Source: Phaffia rhodozyma
Lineage: Eukaryota > Basidiomycota > Tremellomycetes > Cystofilobasidiales > Mrakiaceae
Direction of reading: 5' to 3'
NCBI GenBank assembly: GCA_014706385.1
Contig: JACGZH010000010.1
Span: 992,001 to 1,056,000, forward strand
DNA length: 64,000 nucleotides
The stretch's first letter is position 1, and the number at the start of each line of letters is the position of its first letter. Positions 11,335 to 25,400 of this stretch are shown piece by piece. The position numbers were made by a program, and so were the translations under genes. Below the pieces are notes generated by a model. The model did no database searches, was not told where the DNA came from, and saw only the letters and a list, made by a program, of their open reading frames with translations.

Positions 11335-14300
11335 ATGTCAGAAGACGCCTTGGGACTGCTCACTCAAGCTTTGTCCGCTCAGGAGCCAACAGCTCAGGCT
11401 GAGCTTCTTAAAAGAACCCTCCAAGCTCTTGAAGACAACCCGGTACCCATCCCGCAGATTGCAGGCTACCTCTTGCCCCATGTCGGACAGGGCGAGGGAC
11501 AGATGGTTATCACCGGATTCTTGATTAACGTGAGTCTCTGTCATTCCCCCTTTGTCTTCTAATGTTCCTCCAAGAAGGACCAAGTCGGCCAAAAGTTAGG
11601 ATAACCTAGGAAGGAAGGAAGGAGCGAACGAAAGAACATGTCGGGTGTACCATTAGCCAAGACCTTCTTTCATGGGCTGATATCTTGGATTCGTTCGCGT
11701 TTCTATCTTACTTCTCTCTCTTGCAATGTTTTCGTGGCAAACAGATCTTAGAGATTGGAATATGTAGATCGACGCTTCCAATAGAAGTCAAAGTTCCGCG
11801 TAAGATCTTGAATCCTCTTTTTTCTCTCTTCTTTTCTTCTTCTTCATCTTGCTGTCTCAAGTACATACACCTCGCTCTGACGAATATTTCCTCTTCCGCT
11901 GATTCTGAGACAATCTCTAGTATCCTTGCAAACGATTGAGACGCTCGCTCAACTGCTTGTACCATCCACTCGGCCTCAATCTCTCAAATTAGTCATCCAA
12001 ATATTCACCTCTTTCTACCCTCTCTTATTTCCATACATGTGGGTTATCCAGGACTCTTCTTCTGATCTTATCCCAGTTCATTATCCGATGTATGACGCAC
12101 GACACAGGTCGCTCATTATGTCTCCTTTGCTTCCTCCACTCAGGTGTAACAACAAAACCAACATTCATCTTTGGAACACTTTGACAACGAGTAGGATTAA
12201 GATCACCGAATGGGCTACGTATGGCCAGTTCTCATCTGATGGAGGAAACCAACCGATACCACTCCCCCCGATGACAAAGGGCATCAGAATCCAAGCTATA
12301 AAGTTCTTGCAGAGGGTTGTGTTGGTACAGAGTCGGATCACAGGGACAGACCCACGCGTGCGTTTCTCGTTTCCATTTTCTTCGACGCGTCTGCTCGACG
12401 AGCTTGTTGGTCTGCATAGGAACCGCGTACATCAGATACTGAGTTTCTATGTACTTTGTTCCACTCTTCTTTCACAATTCATACAGTTAAATAACTCACG
12501 GCTAGACCCTAACATAGCCATGGTTCCTCCAGATCATCCTTTCATTCAAGTACGCGATCTGGAGCAGGAGGGGGTCAAGCTTATCGAGTTCATTCTCACC
12601 ACCATGTACACGTGCCGGTACGTATTCTGGAATTCAAATATGTATAGTAATCAACCCGTGTCAGTTCCATACGCTGAACTTGAATGTCATTCTTCTTTCT
12701 TCTTACGTTGTCCGTCTCTTTCTTGACGCGCGCGACAAATGAACCTTTAGGGATACCGACCTCTTGACGTCTCTACTGACATCATTGTTGACTCTAATTC
12801 GTCTGCGAACACATCTGTCAGCGGTGTTTATACCGGCATTGACCGGATGGACACCAGACTTCTTGACTGGACTGCCGAGAAGTGAGATCAGAAGTGTGGA
12901 GAAAGTCGTCCGGGCGCTTATGATTTATCTTGACCGGTCCGTTCCTTTCCTCCTTGTATCAACCCTTCTAGGCCTTACTAATATATATTTCGATGTCCCC
13001 TTCCTTATATGTCAACATAAAAAACAAATAGGTCGAATCTTCAGCCGACTCTGAAGCCTACGATTATCGAAGCTTTGCAGCGACAACAGATTCGAATGGA
13101 CGTATCCTATCGTGAAGGTCTGGAAGAGTCTCGTGCACAAAAACGACAGTTCCAAGCAATGCAGCAGGCTTCCTTGATTCCTCCAAGATCTTTTTCTTCC
13201 ACTCCTCTAACTGAAGCCGACCAGCAAGGATTCTCAAACAAACGGGCCAGATTAGACTCTGAACCCGCTGGTTTCACCGTTAAGGAGGAAGAAGTCGTTC
13301 AGACCTCATCGGCTCCCAAAGAAGCAGCTGTCTCCTCTGTCGAGGCACCTGGTAGTGGAGAAATCCTGAGAGGGAGCGTTGAGCCGGCGAGAGGGATGGA
13401 GGGAACCTTATTTGACGTGTCAAGATTACCTGTAGAGTTGGTCGTGGACCTGATGATGGCGAATCTAGACATCATTAAAGAAGATGTATTGATTCAAACC
13501 ATTCGAGTGAGTGACTTAATCACTTTTTCATTTTGAAAACGACGTATTATTGTACTGATTGGGTGACCTTCTTTCAAACGGAATGACTTGCAGGATATTC
13601 GGGCCCAACTCACACTTTCTCTGCCTCCAAACTCGATACCTCCTTCAGCCTCTATCACACTCCTTACTAAAGCAATCGTTCCTGAAGGTCGTTCCGCCGG
13701 TGGCGCCGTCACATCTACAGGTGAAGTCGAGGCCGAGATCGATGAATCCTCAGCGGATGTAGTGAATCCACTAGACAGGACATCCCCTGAGGACGATGAC
13801 GATGAAGACATTATCAAACCTAGTCTGATCGCGCTCAAGGAGGAAGAAGATGGTTTCTCGGAAGACCATAAGAATCCAACCTTGATGACGACAACGACAA
13901 TGACGACAGGATCTGGCGACGCACTCGAATTTTCTCTCCCTCCTCCCCGACCAATTTCGATCCCACGAAAACAGGCGCTTGTGCTGAGTTCATTGCGAAG
14001 GATCTGGGAAGCCGGCCAAGCGTCATCATTCCAGTCGGCAGCAGCAGCAGCGGCTACCTTGGTCGTCAAAGTGGATGAGCATCCATCTGCTGGTGGGGTC
14101 GGCGCAGGTGAGGGCGACGTCGAGATTCTTGGTACAGCAGGTAGGGGTGTGCAGATGTGGGAGCTCTGGATGGTATTAATCGCGAGACTGGTCACGAGAG
14201 GCAAGGAACAGGAGACTGAAGACGCCAAGGCGGAAGATGACGTTCAGGGGTCTGTTGGGGCTGTCGAGGCGGAAATGAGAAGAGCACTTGCCAAGTTTAT

Positions 14301-17044
14301 CGCGGATGATTTCTCGGCTAGGTTCGTGTCTATATTCCTCCTTTTCCTTAACCCCGGACGCAAGAGGGAGGAAGAGAGATCTTGATCCGGCGTGATCTGA
14401 CAATTATCTTGGTTATAAACTACAGGTGTAAGTTTGCCGCGCTCTGGTTGAACGAAGAGTGGTACAACGATGCTCAGATCTCATCAACAGGAGAGCGCAG
14501 AGTAAGTAGAGTGATGGAAACTTTATCCAGCTCTCCTGAGAGTTACACCCACCCTTGTTCTCTAGTCCGAAGATGCTAACTTTAACAATCGTGCTTTCTA
14601 TATAAAAGAAATCGAATTATCGATCGTCGTTACTCCTCCTGATGAATACATACCTTCCCAGAATATCCGGTACCAGCCTTATTCAATTCATTCTTGACCT
14701 TCCTGAAATTCCATCCGAAGTTCTCCAGATGGTCCAAACACTTTGTGCCGATCCTGATCGAACCAAGGGTAGAGTTGGAATGAAAATCTTGAAAGATTTG
14801 ACTGTAGAAAGACCGCCCGTACGAGGCTCAACTGTGGAGGCTCTATTAGAGCTATGTACGCATCCTGGTAAGTTGTCATTGATAATCCGTGATCTTCTTC
14901 TCCTCTCTTCTTTTCAAAAAGAAAAAGTATCAATACTATGCGTACACAATGCTCATCGATATTTCTTTCTTCTATTTCTTAGACGTCAACGTCCGAAATC
15001 CTGCGATTGCCACCGTTCGCTTGTGGATTCCAGATTCCCAACCCATGGCTTTGTCTATCAAAACATTTGCTCTCCATCTCTTGGGGCGTCTTCGAACCGC
15101 GATGGAAGTACCTACATCTATATCCGAGCCAAATCCTGCTGCTACACCTAACGAGGAGACTGCAGAAAGCTCGTCCATGGATGCTGATACTAACTCTGAT
15201 ACACCACTGAAGGATGTGGCTGAGGAACCTGAGCAGGAAGAAGTTAGGAGTCGGTATTTGCCAGCGAAGCTCCAGGCACCTGTCTCAATCGACATTGTTA
15301 GGCAACACGTTGAGCTTTTGTTCGCGTTAACGAAGAAGATTCCGGAGTTCTTGGACGAGTTGAGTTTACCTCGTATTGCTTGCTCTTTGTTTTCATTTCG
15401 TGGCCGTTTGATGTTGACCAACGTTCTTTCTCTTTATAGGATTTTTAACGCCTACGTTCATTTAGAGTCATCCGTTCAAGATGCTTTTGCGCAAATAATC
15501 ACACCCCTCATCCGGTCACTAGGACCTAGTCACGGAAAGCTCTTGACAGTTCTTCGAAAGTTCCCAGCTGGAGCGGAAGCGCTCGCGCTTAAAACTGTTC
15601 AACTTCTCACAGAAGCTAAAGACGAGAAGACCAAGTTGTCGGTTCCATTGGTAGCGCTTGTTAAGAGTCTAGTGGCAGAACGAGAGCTCAGCCCGAAGTT
15701 CATCTTGCATATTCTTGTGGAACTTGACAAGGTTAGTTTTGTGTTCTTCTTTCTGATCAACCTATCCATTTATCTTCTCTCTGCTCGTCTGTTGTCCCTC
15801 ATAACGAGAGAAACAAGAGAAAGAGAACGAGCAGGTTCATTTCTCAGGGGAAGAAGACAAAAACAAGCACTAGCCCATCTGTCTGCTGTTTGTATTCGTG
15901 ACCTGATCAAACGCACCTTTCTCTTTTTCCGTTCTCTCCATCGCGTATCTGTTTATCAATACTTGGATATTCTTCCGCAAAACCAGGCTGAGATCCGGAA
16001 GCAGCTTCCGCGAATAATTTCCATCCTAGGTGGCCAAGTACCTGAACCAGATCTCGTTCATCAAATCTTGTCTCAACTCTTAACCACCCCACCTCAGACG
16101 TTTTTTGCCGAAGGGAATGGGAACATACCGAGGGTCAAGCCGTCAGAGCAGTTTAGTCCAGCAGAATTGATGGTTCTTTTGCACCATTGTGAGAAGGACA
16201 GCGGATTGAAAGCTACGAGGGACGGTACGTGCAAGATCTTTCTATTCTGGTCTTTTTGATTAGTTTGTACCATGCTGATCAGCGGTCATATATATGTTTC
16301 AATTGATCTTTCTATTCTGCTTTTTTGAATTACAACAGCGATCGATATCTGTTTCTCAATGACGGATGTCTATCGATCGGAAGTCCTCGCCGTTGTGATG
16401 CAACAGATTGTAGATGAGCCCGAGCTTCCGACTCTTTTCCTTCCAACAGTTCGTTTCTTCATTATTCCTATCTCTCTTCTCGGCGAAGCGCAAATTGATC
16501 GGATCTCAACTTTCTTCTCAAAACCTCAGATCATCAAATCCGTTCGAACTTATAAATCCCTCACCGGGTTTGTATCCACAAGTCTTCTCTCCCGACTGAT
16601 CACCAAGAAAATTTGGACTTCACCCCAACCATGGGAAGGATTCTTCCGCTGTGCCAGAGTACTTGGTATGGCCAGTTACGGTGCTCTACTTCAACTCCCA
16701 AGGGAGCAACTCAAAGAGATCGTCTCAAGACCTGATGGAAAAGCATTAAAGGCTGGTTTGAGAGACTTCGTTCTCAAAAAGGTATGGCTGTCTCTAGATT
16801 TGATCTCTATCAGTAGTTGTCTAACTTTCTTTTCCTCTGTTGTCCTTTATTCATCCAGGCCGGAGGAAATACCAACAGGCTACCTGCTTGGTTTCCTGAG
16901 GTTTTTGCAGAAGATCCGTCAACACCTACATCGAATGTTTCCGAACCTACTAAGAGCAACACATCCGTGCCCGCACCGTCACCTGGATCTGAATCTGTAT
17001 CTGAACTCGCATCTACGACTGCACCTTCAACCCCTACTGCATAA
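11335..17044 (+). CDS. PTA1: Symplekin / Pta1, mRNA 3'-end processing scaffold
   Basis: Scaffold of the nuclear cleavage and polyadenylation factor complex. The N-terminal exons read like the symplekin N-terminal HEAT region: TIHLW-like NIHLWNTLTTSRIKITEWAT followed by TKGIRIQAIKFLQRVVLVQS (12171-12345), which matches the family block W..l...K..I...W..GvrlaaiKFlq.vil.Q. A charged, low-complexity middle part (13075-14330) follows. The C-terminal domain is clear: RKQLPRIISILGGQ, then FFAEGNGNIPRVKPSEQFSP near 16100, AIDICFSMTDVYRSEVLAVV near 16340-16400, and KSLTGFVSTSLLSRLITKKI, ending in a Ser/Thr/Pro tail. At least ten introns are visible by donor and acceptor. ATG 11335 gives MSEDALGLLTQALS in frame with the HEAT region. 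The middle exon borders are approximate. Confidence 0.85.
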
Positions 17045-17372
17045 CCTCCCTCCACTCCATCAGTTTCTTACGCCACTTTCCAATCTATCTTTAAAATATA
17101 TATCCCTGGGTTTGATCTCGAAAGGTTACTTATTCACCTATATCATATGTCTTCTCTTTCCCTGTACCCGGTCGTCAAAATCTTGCATCTTGCTTGTCCT
17201 TCTTTATTGACTTATTCCATGAATGCAAATGGAAGATGATAGAGGAGAAGATCTTTTTGTCCAGTGTCTTGAGAATCTTAGTATATTCCATGTTATACGG
17301 TTTCAGGCTCGCTTTGCCCTTTAGTTTTAATGCAAATGGTTTCCGTCACACTGAGATAAGTAATGAGAAGAG
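17045..17372. other. Convergent 3' intergenic region
   Basis: About 330 bp between the symplekin stop and the stop of the CUE protein gene on the other strand. AT-rich, with several TTTTA/ATATAT stretches near 17085-17105 that could be processing signals for the plus-strand transcript. No gene seen. Confidence 0.5.
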
Positions 17373-19749
17373 TTAATCACCACCTCCACTAGGACCTCCC
17401 ATTCTCGCCATCTTCCGATCGTGACCCCGTTTTCTAGCTTGGTTGGAATGTCCTCTACTCCCTTTGTTTTCTCCACGGCCGCGACTGCCACCTCTGTTCC
17501 CATTTCCTCCTCCTCGACCACTTCCTCCTCCGTTACTGCGAGGTGTGTTCGAACTGTTACCACTGACACTACCGTCTCCTTTTGCCCCTCCTCCTTTCTG
17601 GTTGGTGTTTGCTTGTGCAGCAGTTCTAGTTGGGGGTTTAGATGTTGGAGCGAAAAGGCCCAGCCGGGCGTTTAACGATGCTAGTTTTCGTGGCTGCGCG
17701 AGAACAAAATGTGATTAGTTTTGAGCTCATAAGATGAGAACAGTTCCTAAGGGTTGTCTTTAATATCAGTTAGAGAGGATAGAGAGGACGTACGTTCCGT
17801 TCAAGCATGATCTTCCATCCTTCGATTTGTTCATCCGAGAGGCCTGCCGATCCAACCCAAATTAAAATTAGATATAAGACTTCCAAGCTTGAGCAGAAGA
17901 GAAAAGAGGATATAGGAGAGATGAGAGAAGGAAGGACTCAACCGGTTTGTTCTTTGAGAGCTGCCCGTGGTTTCCCTCGTCTTATGTTAGAATCTCTATC
18001 GAAAACCTTCGTGTCCGCCATATATGTCTGTTCCAGCAGAGATTCGATATCCAGCGGAACATTGGTCGGGTTTGATGAATCCTATCAGGAAAGAAGAGCA
18101 AGCGGACAGGGACATGGGCAGAGACGAGAAAACGGAGGTTTGAGAAACAGTTGACGGAACGCAAAATACAAGAGGAAAACGCTCACCTCATCTTCAGATC
18201 TGTCTTCCCCACTATCTTCTCCATCATTTCCAAATTTCTGACCGACAACTCTCGCCCCCGGTGTATCTCCATCCTCGTCCTCGAAATCAATTGCTTCCTT
18301 CTCCTTGTTCTTTGCCTTCTCTAGAACCTCTTTTCTGGCCTCTTTTCGTTCTCTCTCCTCCCTTTCTTCCTCCTCCTGTTCTTCTCGTTGAGTCTCAACA
18401 AGTCTTAAGATTGCACTACGCATTGTATCCGGAATCTCTGAAGATAGCGCCGGGAAGTCTTCTTTAGGCGTAGCCAGGGAAAGTGAATCAAATGTCTTGC
18501 CCAGCGCGGACTCTGCTTGAAGTCGACGTTGACGAGCCATCGTCAAGTATGGATCATCTTCTGCTCCTGTTTCAGCTTCTTCTAGTACACTAGATGTATG
18601 ATCGGACACGGTAGGGGGGACGTAGGTTGGGTCGAGGAGCGGTCTAAGATGAGGAGGAACCGTGTCCTCCAAAACGGACTGAATAATCGCCTCTTCCATC
18701 GATGACGATGTGGAAGCACCATAGTATTCGTCTTCCATGGCGGTTGAGATGAATTGGCTAGGAAGGTCGGGAAGAATTTGTTGAACGGACACAACGGACG
18801 CTTTGATCTGCGCGGAGAGAGCGAGTCTTGAATTTGATATGGACTTCGAACCAGATGCCGACGGTGATGACACCTGTTCTCGCTCTCTCCTTAAAGCTTC
18901 GGTCTCCCACTCTGTCTTATCTCCCTCAGTCTCCAAAAGTCGGAACGCCGTTGGACTCCATTCCTGACCGTCGTCCGACGTCCTACCTATCAGTCCACCA
19001 GAAACACTGAACACTGTCTCGAAGTCTGACCATAGTGATTGAAATGGTTTGGGCAGCTCCCCTGTAGAAGTTGAGGTAGGCAGACAAGCTATTACGGCAC
19101 CTATCGGTGGAAGTGGGATGGTTGAACTAGGTGAGAGCGGAAATAATCGAGCGAGGATGTGAAGATATCGAAAGGAAAGATTCAGGTCGGACAGCAAACC
19201 ATACGTCTCGGTGAGCGCTTTGAAGATTGTCTGAAATCTTTCTTGAGGCGAGAACGGTAGAGAATCCGATTGGAGCAGGTCGACGGTTGAGGAACCTCCT
19301 ATCCGAAGGAGGGAGAACAGCAAAACAGCCGCTCTAGGGACCTCCTCCGAACCTCCTATTCGATATAGATCCAGAATCTCTTTCAAATATTCTGTAAGAT
19401 CATCTGTGTCTATTACACCTCCTTCAGCCTGACGAGATCGCCGGAACATCCCTCGGAGGGGATCCTCTTCTCTTGAAAGTCCAGCTTGTTCCGTTTGCTC
19501 TTCCTCCAATGACGACGAAGAATCTCCAGAGGGTATCGACCATGGAGGAAGGATCACACCCAGATTGACGATAACATGAAACGGTAGTGAGTCCGGTATA
19601 CGAAGCGCTAAAGCCATGAGCGATTTTGTATCATCTGAGAACGGGATTAGCCTCGAGGACGAGGGCGGGGACGAAGCGTGGATGGAAAGGGAGGACAGGT
19701 AGCTTGAAGCGAGGTAGGTGGACCATCGATCTACAGTTGACTCGGCCAT
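17373..19749 (-). CDS. CUE-domain protein, ASCC2/Cue3-like
   Basis: ASCC2/Cue3 proteins bind ubiquitin on stalled ribosomes and act in the ribosome quality control trigger complex (family knowledge). Exon 1 (19749 to about 18185) encodes some 520 residues: a helical N-terminal region, then IKASVVSVQQILPDLPSQFI...MEEAIIQSVLEDTVPPHLRP near residues 320-375. This is the CUE layout: V..v..ilPdl followed by an L-rich helix and P..L. An acidic and Arg/Glu coiled segment follows. After introns, the tail gives PTNVPLDIESLLEQTYMADT and KVFDRDSNIRRGKPRAALKE, the ASCC2 C-terminal block, then LSDEQIEGWKIMLERNPRKL and a Gly/Arg/Ser-rich end with several RGG-like steps before GGPSGGGD*. Start MAESTVDRWSTYL is the first ATG. 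Identification rests on CUE plus the C-terminal block. Confidence 0.78.
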
Positions 19750-20344
19750 GGTGTGTCTCTCTTGTTCCTCTATAAAGATGTCTGTCTATGAGAGAAAGGA
19801 AGTGAGAGTATGCTATTTGATGACCGTCTGTACAGAGGTCAAGATGAAGTCCACAAAGAACGAGCAGACCAAGGTGAGGGAAAGATGGAGTAGGCGAAAG
19901 TGAGAGTATCAGGAAAGATCTGTAGTCGTTACACAAAACACTACGACTTTCTTTCTTGTCTCCACCTTCGTCCGTCTGATTGTCGTCATCGATGTGTTCA
20001 TCTTTTGTTCGCTTACGACAGCAAGGTCGGTATATATATCGCATAGTCGCTAGTCTCGGTCAAGTACAGCTGGCTAAAGCGTAGGTTATCGCATGTTCAA
20101 AATCGGCAGTTACACTCAGACTAATCCATGGCCAATTAGCCTGCTGGCATATACACTCTGATCACTGGTCAAATACTCCACCATCTGCTTTCTAACACAC
20201 ATCTAAACCCGATAGCGACTGATGTTTTCCGTTTGTGACTGTAAAAGACAAAGAGTGGAGAAAAAAACGAGAAAACAATGTATTTCTGCAAGCCAGCTCA
20301 TCATGCCATAGTCCCAGCAACGACAAAAAGAAAAGCTCTGGGAT
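19750..20344. other. Intergenic, no gene seen
   Basis: About 600 bp upstream of the CUE protein gene and downstream of the eS10 gene, both minus. No supported ORF. It should hold the CUE gene promoter and the eS10 3' UTR. Confidence 0.5.
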
Positions 20345-21161
20345 TTAAGCTCGGGGTCCACCTCGACCGGCACCGAAGGCACCGGCACCGTCCTCTCGTC
20401 GTCGGTACTCTCCTCGACCGGCACCCTCGGCTCGGGGAGCTCGGTAGGCACCTCCGGGACCCTGGGCCTTGGCAGGTCGGGTGGGTCGCTTGAGAGTGTT
20501 GGGGACAATCTCGGAGGGAAGGTGGAGGCTGTAGGCATATGCAGGCGTTTTGAAAAGGAACAGGAGAGTGTCGAAACCGCGAGTATTAACAGGCAGAATG
20601 AGCGAGTCGTAATTTTGAAATCATGAGACCAATGATGAGGATAAACAGAGAACAGCGATGAAAAGCCAATATGTTTGGGATGAAGGGAAGAGCTATGTGT
20701 CAGTTTTTCTCTCTGCTGTCTATCTCAAGAACGAAAAGCAACACGTACAACTCTCGGAGGTAGTCAAGACCCTCAGGGGTGAGGGTGTAGTAGTAGTACT
20801 GCCACGAGACTATCGTTCGTGTAGGCCCAAGAACAACGTAGTCAGCACTGAATCCATCCAAGCCAAAACATCGATAAAGCAGACATACACTGGGTCTTCA
20901 CGTATCCCTTGGAGGTCAAAGACTGCATGGCCTTGATGACCTCAAGGTTGGAGACACCCTCAATCTCGGGGTGGGTGGCAGCGTTGAAGTCCTTGGCGGC
21001 GACGGCAACTCCCTCTAATGTACGATAATTTCACAAAACCAGAATCACATTAAGATACAGTTTGACCGTTTGAGGAAAAAAAGAACGCCGGAGAAAAGTG
21101 GAAACGAACCCTTGAAGAGGTTCTCGAAGATGGCCCTCCTGTTCTGTTTAGAGATAAGCAT
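20345..21161 (-). CDS. RPS10: 40S ribosomal protein eS10
   Basis: Component of the small ribosomal subunit near the mRNA entry and head region. Four exons join cleanly: [40 protein letters not shown] and [59 protein letters not shown]. The last is followed by a Gly/Arg/Ala-rich tail ending GGPRA*. This is the full eS10 fold (winged helix) with a C-terminal extension and about 150 residues, normal for eukaryotes. Introns lie after the FK/EG region, within the codon after VKTQ, and after LRE. Start and stop are firm. Like other ribosomal protein genes it should be strongly expressed. Confidence 0.95.
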
Positions 21162-22406
21162 ATTGGCTTTTTTCTGATGAAGTTCGGTAGCACAAGTTAA
21201 TTGCTTGTACTAGGCCCGGCTCTAATGGAGCGAGAAACATAAAAAATAGGGATGGCTGGATTAGTGGACAGAGTCCAGAGGTTGCAGGTAGTGGGTACAG
21301 GGTTTCTTCTATGGCACAGGACGGCTTGAACGGCTGGGATGTTTCTTCTTTCTGAGACGACTCCGGAGTGGGAGCGTGTTGGGATAATCCTAAAGAGGGA
21401 GTAGATCCAGTCTCCTGCTCAATAACTCGTCCTCTGTTCCTTTCATCCGTTCCGTCTGCCTGCCTGAATCCCCTGGCTCTTCCCTCAGAATTGACAAGCT
21501 CAATCCCTGTCAAGATGCAAATCAAAGCGATTCGTTTTCTCGAAAGGGAACAAGGCTCGTCATGCATGTCCTTCTCCTTCCTATGAGTGTTGGATGTTGT
21601 CGTCCTTCCAATTAATATTCCACCTATCTCCTTCTCCCCTCTGTATTTCTATCGGACATGAGTTCCCTCTCCGTTATTTTTCATTCTTTCGGCTGATGTA
21701 CGTGCTGTTTGAAACCTCCATCAAAACCGAAACGAAAAAAGCGTTCTCCCCCAACCGATCCAAGCCGTGTGTGTATATGTACGTGTGTACGAGCCTGCAC
21801 CAAAGAAGAAACCCATAGAGAGGAGGACACAACCAAGGGAACAACACTCACGGAGACTTGAAGGGATGAAGGACTTGGTAGGAAAAAATCCACTGTGGCT
21901 TTGGCTTTCTTCCTACAAGGCCTGTGCACGGGGAGCAGGGGGGACCGTGCGCAAATTCTCGTTGAGTGAGTTAGTAACCTCGAGAAATTCAACAACGACC
22001 GTTGCTAGGGAAATCAACCCGCGGCCATTTCGGCCAGTACCGCCTACTCTGTGTATACACCCACACACATACGCATCCACAATATCATTTATACACGATC
22101 CATCAGATCATGTCTTCACTCTGATAAGATCCCAGGCTGACGGACCAGCCAACGAACGGAATATCTGCTGATCGGTCGTCGCTAAGCTGCTGACATATGG
22201 CTCGTTCTCTTTAGAGACGACGATGTATTTTCCCTGCGCGCGAGGGAGACATTCTCATTTTGGATCTATGTTCTCTCTTGAGCTCCGTTATATCCATGAG
22301 TCTATTCACAGCAAACACAATCATGGAAAGAACTATACATAGAAGTACAAGCCGAAAATCACAACCGTTCTTCCTATCTCATGTCAAGTTTGAACCTCTT
22401 TATTTC
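21162..22406. other. Intergenic, eS10 promoter region
   Basis: About 1.25 kb between the eS10 start and the end of the LIM-protein gene, both minus. Open frames on either strand here have no recognisable domain and a composition of random sequence. It should contain the eS10 promoter; I could not pick out a specific known ribosomal-protein element with confidence. Confidence 0.45.
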
Positions 22407-25400
22407 TCACACCTTCCTTCTCACTCCTGCTCGCTCGAGGATACTCATCCCTCCACTCTTCCCAACTATCGGTAGAGCTATCTTTCCTTCCTGCCTCTGA
22501 TTACCTCGGTCTTCACACACTGATCCTATGACCGGAACCACCGGTACCCGCGCGAAGCTTCGCTCTTGATTTTTTGGAACTGCACGGACGTTGAACGTTG
22601 TTTTGTCCCCTCGTTCTGTACCACCTGCGCTCCCAGTATCATCCGGTCGATCTCCGGCTACAGGGTTCCATGAATCATCTCTAAAGCCAGCTACTCTAGC
22701 TGCTGAATACTTCAAACTATCCTTCCTCATATGTCCTTTCAGAGGATCTGTCGAGCCTGCTCGAGTGTGAGTAAATAGCGTTGATGATGGAGAAGGAGAA
22801 GAACTGGGTACACCCCGGTATGTGCTTCGGGCGGAGCTTCCTAATCCGACAGAAGAACAAGGAGCGGCATGAGACCCTGTGGTAGTATGTCCATGATAAG
22901 AACGGGATAAATCCTCGCTTCGCGCATGTTGGTGAGATGCTTTAGGTTGCGACCTGGCAGGCTGGGGTTCCAATCGGCTTACAGACCGAGTGGAAGAGGG
23001 CAAAACCTTAGAAGCTGATAAACGGGATACCGTGTTCTATTTGATGAACAGGAAACAACGTCTCAGTTTTCTTCTTCCTGTTATATCTCTCTCAGCTAAA
23101 AACAAGAAGAATACAAATCGAGTAAAGAAAGATGGGACGAACTACGCAACCTCGACACCAAACACCACCTTCATCATCGACTTTTGCACCCGAATCTAAA
23201 GGTCTTCCACACCCTGCTCTAGAATCTGACTCTACCAGCGGGCTTACAAGCTTGGCTTTGTTTGGTTTTTGAGGACCTCGATTAGTTCCTCCTCCACAAG
23301 ACAAGCAACTGCAAGCGCAAGGAAGAAACCCCCATTCGCATGACAAAGAAACTCGGGATGTCAACATACCAGGCTATCAGAAATAAACAGAAAAACATGA
23401 GATCGAGAGCAAAAAATAGAACAAACGATTGATGCCACCTCTCTTCTCCGCTTGTGTTACATCCCAATCTAGCTGGACCAACAACTGAACCTCTCTCCAT
23501 TGGACCTATCGACTTTGCGCATCCTGGACAGACAGTCATTCCTCCGAATCGGCTCGCACGAGGCGTCGTGGGCTCATCTCGAACAACAGAGGTCTCGGCC
23601 AAAGATACAGGCGAACGAGAAGCAGAGGTGATGTTTGTAGAATGAAGTGTCCTGGACGAGAATCTTGCTGCTGAAGGCATATTCAAAGATGGACGGGGAG
23701 GGGCGATATTGGCGGCGGTGTTGCTGACGAGAGGCAAGATATTTAGATCGGGATTGCCTCGAGTCTGAGAATAGATTATAACACATCAATCATCAGATGA
23801 GCATTTGATAGTAGACCTCCGGAAAGAGAAAGACTGGAACAATCAATGCGAAAAACTCCCGTACCTCTTTTTGACCGATTTGTTCTTTTCCTCCGCTTTG
23901 ATAGTCTCTCTTGAATCCACCAGGCGTCCAGATTCCGTGTGGCTCATCCTTGCTCGCCCCTTTTCTGATTGCGAGTTCACCATGCGCATCCCGTACAACC
24001 GCCACGCCTACGGAGTGACTTTTTCCGTGTCCTCTATTTGGTTTGTCAAATTTACGGGAAGAAAGACCGGTCTGTTCAACTGCGGGTGTGAATGAAAACC
24101 TGTTCTTGAGGTTCTCGACGGATGGGGCGCTTTCACTCCATGATCGAGCAGAATAGGCATCATTATCTGCCGTTGTTGATGCCGATGTTGAGAGAGGAGC
24201 AATCCGGAGTATGGCTCGACTCGAGGATGAAGAGATAGAGTTAGGTAGCGCGTATCCGCCCAAGTTGCTGCTCGGGGAGTGTCGAATGGGTTGGTTAGCG
24301 AGACCCGGAGGGAAGGCGGTAGGGATGAATGTTGGATCCAGATGAAAGCACTGCTCGCAGGTTGGGTGTCGATGTATATTCAACAATGTAGCCTTCCCCG
24401 CACATCCTATATTTCCAGTGCAATGATGATGAGTCCTGAGCCATTCAGATTCGGATCGCCTGGAAGAAACCTGAAGGAAGAGAAGAGTGGACGTACGTGT
24501 GCACTGAAAACACCGTTCGTGCCAGAACGAGTTACCTACTCGAATCGACGGATCGTTGATGATTCCGAGCACCGGTTGTGTGCAAAGTGTACAGTCTCCT
24601 TTCTTATAATCTTTGGCGTAGCAGGGGGCACATAGGAATCTGGCGTCCAGACTGAGTAGGGAAGGAAGGACAGTTGAGGTTCGTTATTTGGTGAGCAGAA
24701 TCCAATATGATATGGCTCGAAAAAGAGACGAGAGAGATGAAATTCTAGTTACCAACCTGGCAGGGTCTGTTCCAGGTAAAGGGAAGATTCTTCCACCACC
24801 ACCACCACCGCCAAGTTTACCAAACAGATCTTTACAGACCGAGCATTTCGCACTCTCCGGAGTACGATCATCCAATACCGATCCGAACACTTTTTGAAGT
24901 GAAGCGGTTGACGCGTTGGATGAACCTGTGAGGGAAGGGATAAGAGGCTGAGCGTCGTCGATAGAAGAGGCCGTACCGGTAGAAGACGTTGACACGTTAG
25001 AGATTGATCGGTGAAAGCCGGGTGGACGAGGAGTAGAGGAAGGTAGTCGGGTCGCGCCAGATGAGGTATTGTTATCGTGAGTAGATGTGTTGATAGACGA
25101 GATGGCACCAGAGCTAGATGAGGCATGTGACATGTGTAATCTTCTGGATGAAGAGGCTGTGGGAGGGGTACAATATCTGTCGAGAGAAACCAGAACGAAC
25201 GGAATCGTTAGCAATATTGAAGGAACACCATGTCTAGCTCCAGAAAACGTACTGCTGGGCCCATCGATCTTTCTTTGAGAGAGAGCTTGAGGACTCTATT
25301 CTTGCTCTGGCCAAACCTGGAACTGTTGGCGGGAAAGGGATGTGACGCAGTAAACGATCAGTCCGATCCGTTGGCCCGCAAGAGTGATCACAGGACGAAC

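Noticed and set aside
13494..14228. 244-codon minus-strand open frame
   Set aside because: Antisense shadow of the Ser/Asp-rich middle of symplekin.
21767..22171. 134-codon plus-strand open frame upstream of eS10
   Set aside because: No domain and random-like composition; lies in the promoter region of the ribosomal protein gene.
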